Positions 34,080 to 41,582 of a DNA stretch of 64,000 nt are shown here, in pieces (the first letter of the stretch is position 1; the number at the start of each line of letters is the position of its first letter). The notes beneath the pieces are model-generated. The model was not told the DNA's origin, ran no database searches, and saw only the letters and a program-made list of their open reading frames with translations. The DNA is taken from the NCBI RefSeq assembly GCF_050946515.1, contig NZ_JBMNUX010000001.1, positions 186,001 through 250,000 on the forward strand, read 5' to 3'. Position numbers and translations under genes: made by a program. The DNA comes from Tractidigestivibacter sp050946515 (GTDB lineage Bacteria > Actinomycetota > Coriobacteriia > Coriobacteriales > Atopobiaceae).

Positions 34080-35060
34080 CTACTCTGCCATCTGAGCCTG
34101 GACTGCCGTAATGGCGACAACGCCCACGATGTCGTCGGCGGAGCAGCCGCGAGAGAGGTCGTTGACGGGCTTGGCAATGCCCTGAAGGATCGGGCCGTAG
34201 GCCTCGGCGCCAGCGAAGCGCTGGACCAGCTTGTAGCCGATGTTGCCAGCCTCGAGGTCGGGGAAGATGAGCACGTTTGCGCTGCCTGCAACGGTGGAGC
34301 CGGGGGCCTTGAGCTCGGCGACGCTCTTCACGAGGGCTGCGTCAAGCTGGAGGTCGCCATCGCAGGCGAGCTCGGGCGCCTTCTGGTGAACGAGCTCGGT
34401 TGCCTCCTGGACCTTCTCGGGCACGTCGCCCTTTGCGGAGCCCTTCGTGGAGAAGGAGAGCATGGCGACCTTGGGATCGGAGCCGGGCATAAAGGCCTTC
34501 CAGGAGTTGGCCGAGGCGATTGCGATCTCGGAGAGCTCGTCTGCGTTCGGGTCGATGTTGAGGCCGCAATCGGCGAAGACGAGCGTGCCGTTGTCGCCAA
34601 ACTCGGTCTTGTCCGTGCACATGACGAAGAACGCAGAGACGAGCTTGGTTCCGGGGGCCGTCTTCAGGATTTGGAGCGCGGGACGAAGGGTGTTAGCGGT
34701 TGAGTGGCAGGCACCTGAGACCAGGCCGTCTGCATCGCCCATCTTGACCATCATGGTGCCGAAGTAGGTGTTGTCATCCATCTGCTGGCGAGCCTGCTCG
34801 ATGGTGACACCCTTCTTCTTGCGGAGCTCAGCAAACTTCTGGGCGTAGGCTTCGTGCTTGTCGGAGGTCTTGGGGTCGATGACCTCAACGCCGTCAACGT
34901 GAATCTGGCTGGGGTCGCCAAGGATGATCAGGTTGGCAAGCCCCTCGTCAACGATGGTCTTGGCAGCCGCGATGGTGCGCGGATCCTCGCCCTCAGGAAG
35001 GACGATCGTCTTCTTGTCGGCCTTTGCGGCCTTCTTCATACGATCAAGAAACTCACTCAT
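34080..35060 (-). CDS. pta: Phosphate acetyltransferase
   Basis: 326 aa from the ATG at 35060 (MSEFLDRMKKAAKADKK), with GGAAAGGAAC upstream; the longer open frame is leader. Converts acetyl-CoA and Pi to acetyl phosphate for AckA. Short, single-domain Pta: IVLPEGEDPRTIAAAK, GLVSGACHSTANTLRPALQI, VFADCGLNIDPNADELSEIA, FPDLEAGNIGYKLVQRFAGA, GPILQGIAKPVNDLSRGCS (all quoted as family blocks). Divergent from glf. Confidence 0.95.
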   Translation of the reverse strand: MSEFLDRMKKAAKADKKTIVLPEGEDPRTIAAAKTIVDEGLANLIILGDPSQIHVDGVEVIDPKTSDKHEAYAQKFAELRKKKGVTIEQARQQMDDNTYFGTMMVKMGDADGLVSGACHSTANTLRPALQILKTAPGTKLVSAFFVMCTDKTEFGDNGTLVFADCGLNIDPNADELSEIAIASANSWKAFMPGSDPKVAMLSFSTKGSAKGDVPEKVQEATELVHQKAPELACDGDLQLDAALVKSVAELKAPGSTVAGSANVLIFPDLEAGNIGYKLVQRFAGAEAYGPILQGIAKPVNDLSRGCSADDIVGVVAITAVQAQMAE

Positions 35061-35160
35061 CAGAAATTGTTCCTTTCCCACGATTGTCTGTACCGCTCCT
35101 TGGCTCCCAGAGATCGCAAAAGTTTGTGGTGGTCTTTCGGTAGACCCCTGAGCATGCACC

Positions 35161-35166
35161 ATTATA
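35161..35166 (-). promoter_or_regulatory. -10 element of the pta promoter
   Basis: TATAAT on the minus strand, about 100 bp upstream of the pta ATG. A clear -35 at 17 nt is not seen. Confidence 0.4.
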
Positions 35167-35293
35167 GGGGCCTAGTGTTAGAATCTTGCGGGAGATTGGA
35201 CCGCGACCGTTCGCGGTCTTCCTAAACGTATGTCGTGGGTTTTGGCTTCAAGGGGGTCTTGGCCTGCGGCTCAGTGGCTTCGAAAGGGACATT

Positions 35294-36496
35294 ATGAGCA
35301 TCGAGAGCGGACTGCCAGCCGGCTTCAACCCGGACTCCTTTGACGTGATTATTGTCGGAGCGGGATATGCTGGCACGGTTTGCGCAAGGAGGCTTGCCGA
35401 GGCGTGCGGCATGAAGGTCGCTGTTCTTGAGCGCCGTGACCACATTGCCGGCAACGCCTACGACTACGAGGACGAGGCTGGAGTGCTCGTTCACAAGTAC
35501 GGTCCTCACATCTACCACACCACTAACGACCGTGTGAACCAGTACCTCTCGCGCTTTACCGAGTGGACCAACTACCAGCACAAGGTGCTCGCCAACATCC
35601 ATGGCACGCTGATGCCGGTCCCGTTCAACCATACGTCGCTCAAGCTGGCGTTTGGCGAGGAGAGGGGAGAGGCCCTCTACCAGAAGCTCGTGGCCACCTT
35701 TGGCGAGAACAAGAAGGTTCCCATCATGGAGCTTCGCGAGAAGAACGACCCTGACCTTGCCGAGGTCGCCGACTTTGTCTATGAGAACGTCTTCCTGCAT
35801 TACACCATGAAGCAGTGGGGCAAGACTCCCGACCAGATTGACCCCGCCGTCACTGGACGCGTGCCGGTCTTCGTGGGCGACGACGACCGTTATTTCCCAA
35901 CGGCCAAGTACCAGGGCATGCCTGCCGAGGGCTACACCAAGATGTTCGAGAACATGCTGAACCATGACCTCATCTCGGTCTATCTGAACGTCGACGCCCG
36001 CGACATCATGCGCGTCTCCACCTCGCAGGTGTTTATCTGCGACAAGCCCTATCAGGGCGAGGTCATTTACTCTGGCGCTCTCGACGAGCTTTTTGGCTTC
36101 GACCTTGGCGCTCTTCCGTATCGAACGGTCGACATGGTCTTTGAGACCCTTGACGAGGACCAGTTCCAGCCCGTCGGCACCGTCAACTACACCGTCTCCG
36201 AGAACTTCACGCGCATCACCGAGTTCAAGAACATGACCGGTCAGAAGGTGCCGGGCAAGACCACCATCATGCGCGAGTACTCGCGCACGTACCTGCCTGG
36301 CGTCGGCGAGACTCCGTATTACGTCATCAACGAGCCTGAGAACATCGAGCTCTACAAGAGCTATCGCGAGCGCGTCGCCGGAGTCCTCAACTTCCACTGC
36401 GTCGGCCGTCTGGCAGAGTATCGCTACTACGACATGGATGGAGTCGTTGCCTCCGCGCTCGACCTTTCCGATGACATTATCGCTGCTCACAACTAG
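35294..36496 (+). CDS. glf: UDP-galactopyranose mutase
   Basis: 400 aa from the ATG at 35294 (GAAAGGGAC). Flavoenzyme that converts UDP-Galp to UDP-Galf for cell-surface glycans. DVIIVGAGYAGTVCARRLAE is the FAD-binding loop near residue 17-36; YGPHIYHTTND and KQWGKTPDQIDPAVTGRVPV are family blocks, and FKNMTGQKVPGKTTIMREY comes from the C-terminal substrate region. Followed by a family 2 glycosyltransferase, suggesting a glycan role for both. Confidence 0.95.
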   Translation: MSIESGLPAGFNPDSFDVIIVGAGYAGTVCARRLAEACGMKVAVLERRDHIAGNAYDYEDEAGVLVHKYGPHIYHTTNDRVNQYLSRFTEWTNYQHKVLANIHGTLMPVPFNHTSLKLAFGEERGEALYQKLVATFGENKKVPIMELREKNDPDLAEVADFVYENVFLHYTMKQWGKTPDQIDPAVTGRVPVFVGDDDRYFPTAKYQGMPAEGYTKMFENMLNHDLISVYLNVDARDIMRVSTSQVFICDKPYQGEVIYSGALDELFGFDLGALPYRTVDMVFETLDEDQFQPVGTVNYTVSENFTRITEFKNMTGQKVPGKTTIMREYSRTYLPGVGETPYYVINEPENIELYKSYRERVAGVLNFHCVGRLAEYRYYDMDGVVASALDLSDDIIAAHN

Positions 36497-36510
36497 GATT
36501 TCGCAGGCTG

Positions 36511-36545
36511 GCGGGACCCTTCGGGGCCCCGCTTTCCTTTTGTTG
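36511..36545 (+). terminator. Intrinsic terminator after glf
   Basis: GCGGGACCC-TTCG-GGGCCCCGC, a GC-rich hairpin (36511-36532, one unpaired base), followed by TTTCCTTTTG. The glycosyltransferase gene starts 27 bp later, so some read-through is likely. Confidence 0.6.
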
Positions 36546-36571
36546 AAAAGAGAAGGGCTTCGGGAGACCAC

Positions 36572-37606
36572 ATGGACAAGACCATCACGTTTGGCATTCC
36601 GTGCTATAACGCCGCAGAGTACATGGACAAGTGCATCAACTCGATCCTCGAGGGCTCTGAGTACGCCAAGGACGTGCAGATCGTGATTGTGGACGACGGT
36701 TCCACGAAGGACGACACTCCCGAAAAGGCCGACGACTGGGCTTCTCGCTACCCCGACATCATCAAGGCGGTGCACCAAGAGAACGGCGGGCACGGCATTG
36801 CCGTCATGACTGCTCTTGCCAACGCGGATGGCACCTACTTCAAAAACATCGACTCTGACGACTGGTTTGACGCGTCTGCCCTGAAGTCGCTGCTGGCATG
36901 CGTTCGTCGCTTCGCAAGCCTTCCTGAGCCCGTCGACCTTGTGATAACAAACTACGTCTACGAGCACGTTGCCGACAACACGAGGCACGTCGTTGACTAT
37001 CGCCTCGTGCTGCCCCGCAACCGCGTCTTTGGCTGGGGCGACATCGGCCACTTCATGAAGAGCCAGTACCTGCTTATGCACGCGCTTATGTACCGCACAA
37101 GCACGCTTCGAGCTGCCAATTTGCAGATGCCCGCTCATACGTTCTACGTGGACAACATTTATGCCTACGTGCCGTTTCCCAAGTGCAAGACGCTCTACTA
37201 CCTAGACGTCGACCTCTATCGCTATTTCATCGGTCGCGAGGACCAATCGGTGAACGAGAAAGTCCTTACGAGTCGCGTTGACCACTACTGGCGGGTTGCG
37301 CGTATCATGTGGGAGGCTTACCACATCTACGACGACGTGAAAGAGCCCAAGCTCAGGAGCTACATGATGGGGTACTTGACCATCATCATGGCAATATGCT
37401 CGGTCTTCTCCAAGAAGTCCGACCGTCCCGACGCGATGGATCAGCTCAAGAAGCTTTGGAGCGACCTTAAGGATTACGATCCCAAGATGTACGTGCGTGC
37501 TCGTCACGGGCTCATTGGGGCTGCTTCGAATCTGCCTGGTCAGGTTGGCAAGGATATCACGATGGGCGTGTATGACGTCGCGCAGAAAGTCGTGAAATTC
37601 AACTAG
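36572..37606 (+). CDS. Family 2 glycosyltransferase
   Basis: 344 aa. GT-A fold: ITFGIPCYNAAEYMDKCINS at the start, VIVDDGSTKDDT, and the DxD-type metal/nucleotide motif in NIDSDDWFD (about residue 92). No membrane helix is evident; cytoplasmic face. Donor and acceptor unknown; the position after glf suggests a galactofuranose- or other surface-polysaccharide role, by inference only. Confidence 0.85.
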   Translation: MDKTITFGIPCYNAAEYMDKCINSILEGSEYAKDVQIVIVDDGSTKDDTPEKADDWASRYPDIIKAVHQENGGHGIAVMTALANADGTYFKNIDSDDWFDASALKSLLACVRRFASLPEPVDLVITNYVYEHVADNTRHVVDYRLVLPRNRVFGWGDIGHFMKSQYLLMHALMYRTSTLRAANLQMPAHTFYVDNIYAYVPFPKCKTLYYLDVDLYRYFIGREDQSVNEKVLTSRVDHYWRVARIMWEAYHIYDDVKEPKLRSYMMGYLTIIMAICSVFSKKSDRPDAMDQLKKLWSDLKDYDPKMYVRARHGLIGAASNLPGQVGKDITMGVYDVAQKVVKFN

Positions 37607-37632
37607 GGCGTGTGCCGCCGGTTAAAGAAATG

Positions 37633-37694
37633 GGCTCGCCGCCTACTCTCGGGAATTGCGCTGCGCGGAAATTCCCGAGAGTAGGCGGCGAGCC
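37633..37694 (+). repeat. Perfect 25-bp inverted repeat
   Basis: Arms at 37633-37657 and 37670-37694 are exact reverse complements (begin GGCTCGCCGCCTACTCTCGG), with a 12-nt loop. It lies between convergent genes. On the minus strand it is followed by CATTTCTTTAAC, so it may terminate the peptidase gene, though the stem is far longer than the other terminators here. Confidence 0.85.
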
Positions 37695-37743
37695 TCTTAG
37701 CTGGGGGCACTGGACGTCTGACGCCTGTTGCCGGCCGTTGTGG

Positions 37744-38715
37744 CTACTTCAGGTCGCTGGCGGCGGGGAGGCCGAACATCGAGGTAGCGCTTTTGGCGCC
37801 ATCAGCGATGGCTCGCTCAAGTGCGCGGGTGGCCAGGGCGCCGACAATGTCCACAGGAGCATCGACCTTTCCCGTTGCCATCACGAAGATCGTGTCGCCA
37901 TCGTTCGTCGAGTGCGTCGGCCTGATGGCGTGCGCGTAGGCGTCGGCGGACATCTGCGCGACCTTGGTGGCCTGGGCCTTCGTCAGCTTTGCGTTCGTGA
38001 CGACGCACGAGATAGTCGTGTTCGTGCGCGAAAGCGGCATCTTTGCCTGCATGGCAAGAAGCGCCTCGACGGTATTGCCAAGACCCTTGCCGTCCGGCGT
38101 CCTCATTGCTGCGATGGGCTTTCCTGTCTCGGGGTCAACGACGTCGCCACAGGCATTGACGGCCGACACGGCGCCGCAGACAAGCTCGCCCGCGCACTCG
38201 ACGTCCTCGCCAAGGCCGCTCTTCATTGTCAGCTCGGGTCCGCCCAGTTTTCCGACGGTGCAGCCCGTCCCGGCGCCAACGCAGCCGCGCTCAAGGGGCT
38301 CTCCTTCGTTCGCAAGCGCCTTGCGCGTGGCCTCAGCGCCGTTTTCGGCCGTCGGGCGCACGTCTGGGGCTCCGCAGGCAAGGTCGAACACGCAGGCCCC
38401 GGAAACGATGGGCACGACGCCGACGCCCACGTCCAAGCCAATTCCGTGGCGCTCGAGCTCTTCTGCAACGCCGCAGCTTGCTGCAAGGCCGTATGCCGAG
38501 CCTCCGGAGAGCACGACGGCATTCAGGATTTGCACGGTCTCCTCAGGACGGAGCAGGTCGGTCTCGCGCGTTGCGGGAGCGCCCCCACGCACGTCCACAG
38601 CCCCCGTTGCTCCCTCGGGGCAAATGATGACCGTGCAGCCAGTGCCCGCCTCTGCATTCGTGTAGTTTGCGGCCTTGATGCCAGGTATCTGCGTGATGCT
38701 TGCTATCTGCCTCAT
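37744..38715 (-). CDS. P1-family (S58/DmpA) peptidase
   Basis: 323 aa. Starts with ITQIPGIKAANYTNAEAGTG, then GCTVIICPEGATGAVDVRGGAPATRETDLL and VLSGGSAYGLAA, classic for DmpA-like aminopeptidases/esterases. The autoprocessing Ser/Thr is expected in the TTISCVVTNAKLTKAQ block (about residue 240). Self-cleaving N-terminal nucleophile family; substrate unknown. The maf gene is 3 bp upstream on the same strand, so they form an operon. Confidence 0.88.
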   Translation of the reverse strand: MRQIASITQIPGIKAANYTNAEAGTGCTVIICPEGATGAVDVRGGAPATRETDLLRPEETVQILNAVVLSGGSAYGLAASCGVAEELERHGIGLDVGVGVVPIVSGACVFDLACGAPDVRPTAENGAEATRKALANEGEPLERGCVGAGTGCTVGKLGGPELTMKSGLGEDVECAGELVCGAVSAVNACGDVVDPETGKPIAAMRTPDGKGLGNTVEALLAMQAKMPLSRTNTTISCVVTNAKLTKAQATKVAQMSADAYAHAIRPTHSTNDGDTIFVMATGKVDAPVDIVGALATRALERAIADGAKSATSMFGLPAASDLK

Positions 38716-38718
38716 TTC

Positions 38719-39351
38719 TCAGCTCTCCCTTCCCAAAAGGTCTGCAACCATGCCCGGGCGGCCTTCAAGGAGCCCAAGCTCGCGTATCAGTCGCGAGACC
38801 GGAAGCCCTACGACCGTGAACCAGTCTCCGCTGATGCTCTTTACCAGAAGCCTCCCTAGCCCTTGAATACCATACCCCCCGGCTTTGTCCATTGGCTCGC
38901 CGGATGCGACATAGGTTTCAATTTCTTTTTGAGTGAGCTCGAAGAAGGTGACGTCAGCAGTCTCTACGAAGCTTGATTTAGCGTTTATCTCAGCGGCTGG
39001 GGTCAGCGTCATGGCGCATACCCCAGTCGAGACGTGATGAGTTCGCCCCGAAAGGTCCTGAAGCATTCGAGCGGCGTGCTGTCGGTCTTTTGGCTTGCCC
39101 AGCACCTCGCCGTTATCAGTCCACACAATGGTGTCCGCCGCAACGAGGGCGGAGGCTGGGGCGTTTCCGCCTAGCGCGCGGCGGGTTGCCTCCGCCTTGC
39201 CGAGCGCAAGCCGCTCAACGAGCTGGACGGGCGACTCGCCAGGCCTTCTGGTCTCGTCGATGTCGGCGGGAACCACAACGAGGGAAAAGCCCGCTTCCTC
39301 AAGTAGTTGGCGCCTGCGTGGCGACTGGGAGGCAAGAATAAGCTTCTCCAC
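38719..39351 (-). CDS. maf: Maf-like nucleoside triphosphate pyrophosphatase
   Basis: 210 aa from the GTG at 39351, which has AAAGGAA upstream and gives the normal start EKLILASQSPRRRQLLEEAG. Maf proteins hydrolyse dTTP/UTP or modified nucleotides and are linked to septum inhibition. ALVAADTIVWTDNGEVLGKP contains the catalytic Asp; GGYGIQGLGRLLVKSISGDWFTVVGLP is the C-terminal block. Cotranscribed with the P1 peptidase gene. Confidence 0.92.
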   Translation of the reverse strand: MEKLILASQSPRRRQLLEEAGFSLVVVPADIDETRRPGESPVQLVERLALGKAEATRRALGGNAPASALVAADTIVWTDNGEVLGKPKDRQHAARMLQDLSGRTHHVSTGVCAMTLTPAAEINAKSSFVETADVTFFELTQKEIETYVASGEPMDKAGGYGIQGLGRLLVKSISGDWFTVVGLPVSRLIRELGLLEGRPGMVADLLGRES

Positions 39352-39383
39352 GGCGTTCCTTTCGCGATGTTGTCCATAAGAAA

Positions 39384-39406
39384 GGGGAGCCGGCAAGCGG
39401 CTCCCC
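39384..39406 (-). terminator. Intrinsic terminator after the ferredoxin gene
   Basis: GGGGAGCCG / CGGCTCCCC (39384-39392, 39398-39406), 5-nt loop; on the minus strand it is followed by TTTCTTATGG. Confidence 0.7.
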
Positions 39407-39434
39407 CTGTGTCGCACGTTGCTTCGCTGCGCGT

Positions 39435-39620
39435 TTACTCGACAGTGATAGCAGAAACGGGGCAGTTCTCAGCAGCCTCCTGAGCGCTGTCCTCGGCGTC
39501 CTCAGGGACGTCCTCCTCGATGGCGTGAGCGACGCCGTCGTCGCCGACAGAGAAGACGTCAGGGCAGGTGCCCTCGCACAGACCGCAGCCGATGCAATCC
39601 TCGTTGACAGAAGCCTTCAT
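39435..39620 (-). CDS. Ferredoxin, single [4Fe-4S] type
   Basis: 61 aa from the ATG at 39620 (GAGAGGAAC). CIGCGLCEGTCP supplies three ligands and CPVSAITVE the fourth, so one [4Fe-4S] cluster of the Thermotoga/Bacillus type; very acidic middle. Soluble low-potential electron carrier, a plausible partner for the hydrogenase and other anaerobic oxidoreductases. A 246-bp inverted-repeat element lies in its upstream region. Confidence 0.92.
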   Translation of the reverse strand: MKASVNEDCIGCGLCEGTCPDVFSVGDDGVAHAIEEDVPEDAEDSAQEAAENCPVSAITVE

Positions 39621-39946
39621 GTTTGTTCCTCTCACTTGTGGAATGACTGGGCCCCTTGCCCAAGTTCGCATACCTTTGTACCCGTTTCACGCGGCTAGTG
39701 CAAGGGTTTTTGTCGTCGTTTCGACAGGCGTAATGTGCCATCTAGCTGCGCTTTATTTCCTAGCGCAAAAGGGGAATTCAAAGTCCCAGCTGACAGGACC
39801 AATTGCGCGCTGCATTTCCTGGTCATTGTAATCAAGCAAATTTTGGCAAGCTTTTCGATTTGCGAAAGAATTAAGGCGCGAAGGCAGGGAGGCTTTGCCG
39901 CTGTCGGGGTCTCTGCATTCTTTTGCTTGGGTGGCAGACCAAGTAA

Positions 39947-40192
39947 TTGCACTCAAATGCCCTTAGTTACACAAATTCAGAAATATTTGCACCGAAGTCG
40001 CCTTAGTTACACTGAGCTTTCCTGGGTTGTCAGATAGCAAGCCAGATGAGGATACCAGATGTTGTGTCTAAATTTGCGGATAGCACCAATATATAGATTG
40101 GATACTTTCGTGCAGCTCAAGCTTCAGTGTAACTAAGGCGACTTCGATGCAGAAGCTCGAAGATTTGTGTAACTAAGGGGACTTTGGCGCAA
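39947..40192. mobile_element. MITE-like element with 73/74-bp imperfect terminal inverted repeats
   Basis: Arms 39947-40019 and 40119-40192 align as reverse complements with one single-base gap and about 80% identity, flanking ~100 bp with no reading frame. Each arm holds two copies of CCTTAGTTACAC exactly 40 bp apart (39961, 40001; inverted at 40127 and 40167), so the motif is present four times. No target-site duplication is obvious. It could be a non-autonomous transposon or a cluster of protein-binding sites. It occupies the 635-bp gap between the ferredoxin and the RNA methyltransferase; the rest of that gap (39621-39946) is AT-rich and holds no gene I can see. Confidence 0.5.
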
Positions 40193-40210
40193 TGCGATCG
40201 GAGCACATCT

Positions 40211-40250
40211 CAATAAGGGGGCAGCGCTCAGCGCTGCCCCCCCCTTATTG
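40211..40250. terminator. Stem-loop downstream of the RNA methyltransferase
   Basis: CAATAAGGGGGCAGCGC-TCA-GCGCTGCCCC...CTTATTG (40211-40250), a long near-perfect hairpin just after the minus-strand stop at 40256. Confidence 0.75.
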
Positions 40251-40255
40251 CCTTC

Positions 40256-41581
40256 CTAAGCGCGCCTCAGTATGCAGACGTCCTCAACATGAAACGTCTG
40301 CGGGAACAGGTCGACGGGCGTCACGCTGACGGGCTTGAACGTACCTGCCTCGCGGAAGCGCGCGAGGTCGCGCGCAAGCGTTGCGGGGTCGCAGGAGACG
40401 TATGCAATCGCTCGTGCAGGCTGCTCTGATAGCTGTCGCACCACGTCCGCGGCAAGCCCTGCGCGTGGAGGGTCTACCACGATGATGTCCGCATCTGTGT
40501 CTGGAAACTCTCGACCTGCGTCTCCGCCTACCGCATCGACATTATCAAGACGCGCGCTCTCTAGATTGCGCCGTAGGTCTCTTACCGCAGGTCCGTACGA
40601 CTCTACCGCCGAGACAAAACCCACGCGACGAGCCAGCGGAATCGTGAAGGTTCCTGCTCCGCAGTAGAGGTCCATCGCCTCGTCATCGTCGTCGGGAGCC
40701 AGCCCCTCAAGCACGAGCTCGACGATCTTTTCTGCGCCTGCAGTGTTCACTTGGAAAAAAGACGGAGCTGACACGCGCATGGTCTCGCTTCCGATTCGCT
40801 CGCCCCAGCTTCCTTTTCCTGAGAGCCTCTCCACTCCGGCTATCTTGCGCGCCTTTGCAGGTCCCTTCTGCATGACGCGAACGAGAGAGGTCATCTTGGT
40901 TGAGTCTGCCAGGACCTTTGCCACCTGTGCGCGCGGGAAGGGCCCGCTCGGCCCCCAAAGCGCGACCTCGAGCTCGTTGGTGCGCGCCGAGGCGCGAATC
41001 CCCACGCGCTCGAGTTGAAGCCCGTGCGAGTTCGCAAGGTATCCCATGGCACCTGAAACCGACTTCACGGAGCCTTGGAACTTCTTCTGCAAGAGCTTGC
41101 ATTCCTTCACCTTGACGACGCTGTCGCTCGCTGCGGCGTGCATGCCGAGCGTGAGGCGGCCGTTCGTGGTGCCCACGGCAAGCTCGACCTTGTTGCGGTA
41201 GCCCCATGGCTTTCCTGGCGTCACTGTCTGCGCTACAAGATGTTCTGCCTCGTCAGCAGGAAAATGCCCCAGCCGCACAAGCGAGCTCACGACGTTCTGG
41301 CGTTTTTCGATTGCTTGCCTGGGGTAGGAGAGCGCGGCCCATGGGCATCCTCCGCATAGCGTCGCGTAAGGGCACTCTGGGACCACTCGGTCCGCGGAGG
41401 GTTCCACAACCTCGACTGTTCGAGCCCTCGAGAAGCGAGGACCATCTTCGGTTAGCTCGGCAGCGACGGTGTCTCCTGGAACCGCGCCTGACACGAACAC
41501 GGTCTTTCCGTCAGCGGCATGGGCCACGGCCTCGGGACCGTAGCCCATGCGCTCCGCCGAAAGCGTCAGTACCTCTGCCAC
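40256..41581 (-). CDS. 23S rRNA (uracil-5)-methyltransferase, RlmD/RumA-like
   Basis: 441 aa from a GTG at 41581, just after the ppk stop; the frame extends to a TTG at 41626, inside ppk. TRAM domain at the N-terminus, iron-sulfur cysteines CPYATLCGGCPW, then the SAM methyltransferase: FFQVNT, DLYCGAGTF, VVDPPRAGL and YVSCDPATLARD with the catalytic Cys. Modifies U1939-type rRNA positions or a related RNA; RlmD versus RlmCD versus TrmA cannot be settled here. Its start is coupled to ppk. Confidence 0.85.
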   Translation of the reverse strand: MAEVLTLSAERMGYGPEAVAHAADGKTVFVSGAVPGDTVAAELTEDGPRFSRARTVEVVEPSADRVVPECPYATLCGGCPWAALSYPRQAIEKRQNVVSSLVRLGHFPADEAEHLVAQTVTPGKPWGYRNKVELAVGTTNGRLTLGMHAAASDSVVKVKECKLLQKKFQGSVKSVSGAMGYLANSHGLQLERVGIRASARTNELEVALWGPSGPFPRAQVAKVLADSTKMTSLVRVMQKGPAKARKIAGVERLSGKGSWGERIGSETMRVSAPSFFQVNTAGAEKIVELVLEGLAPDDDDEAMDLYCGAGTFTIPLARRVGFVSAVESYGPAVRDLRRNLESARLDNVDAVGGDAGREFPDTDADIIVVDPPRAGLAADVVRQLSEQPARAIAYVSCDPATLARDLARFREAGTFKPVSVTPVDLFPQTFHVEDVCILRRA

Positions 41582-41582
41582 G

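Noticed and set aside
35222..37138. Antisense frame of 638 codons opposite glf and the glycosyltransferase
   Set aside because: Covers two well-supported genes on the other strand and resembles nothing.
39961..40178. Four regularly spaced repeats as a CRISPR array
   Set aside because: The boxes are only 12 bp, occur in opposite orientations on the two arms and the 40-bp spacing does not continue through the middle.
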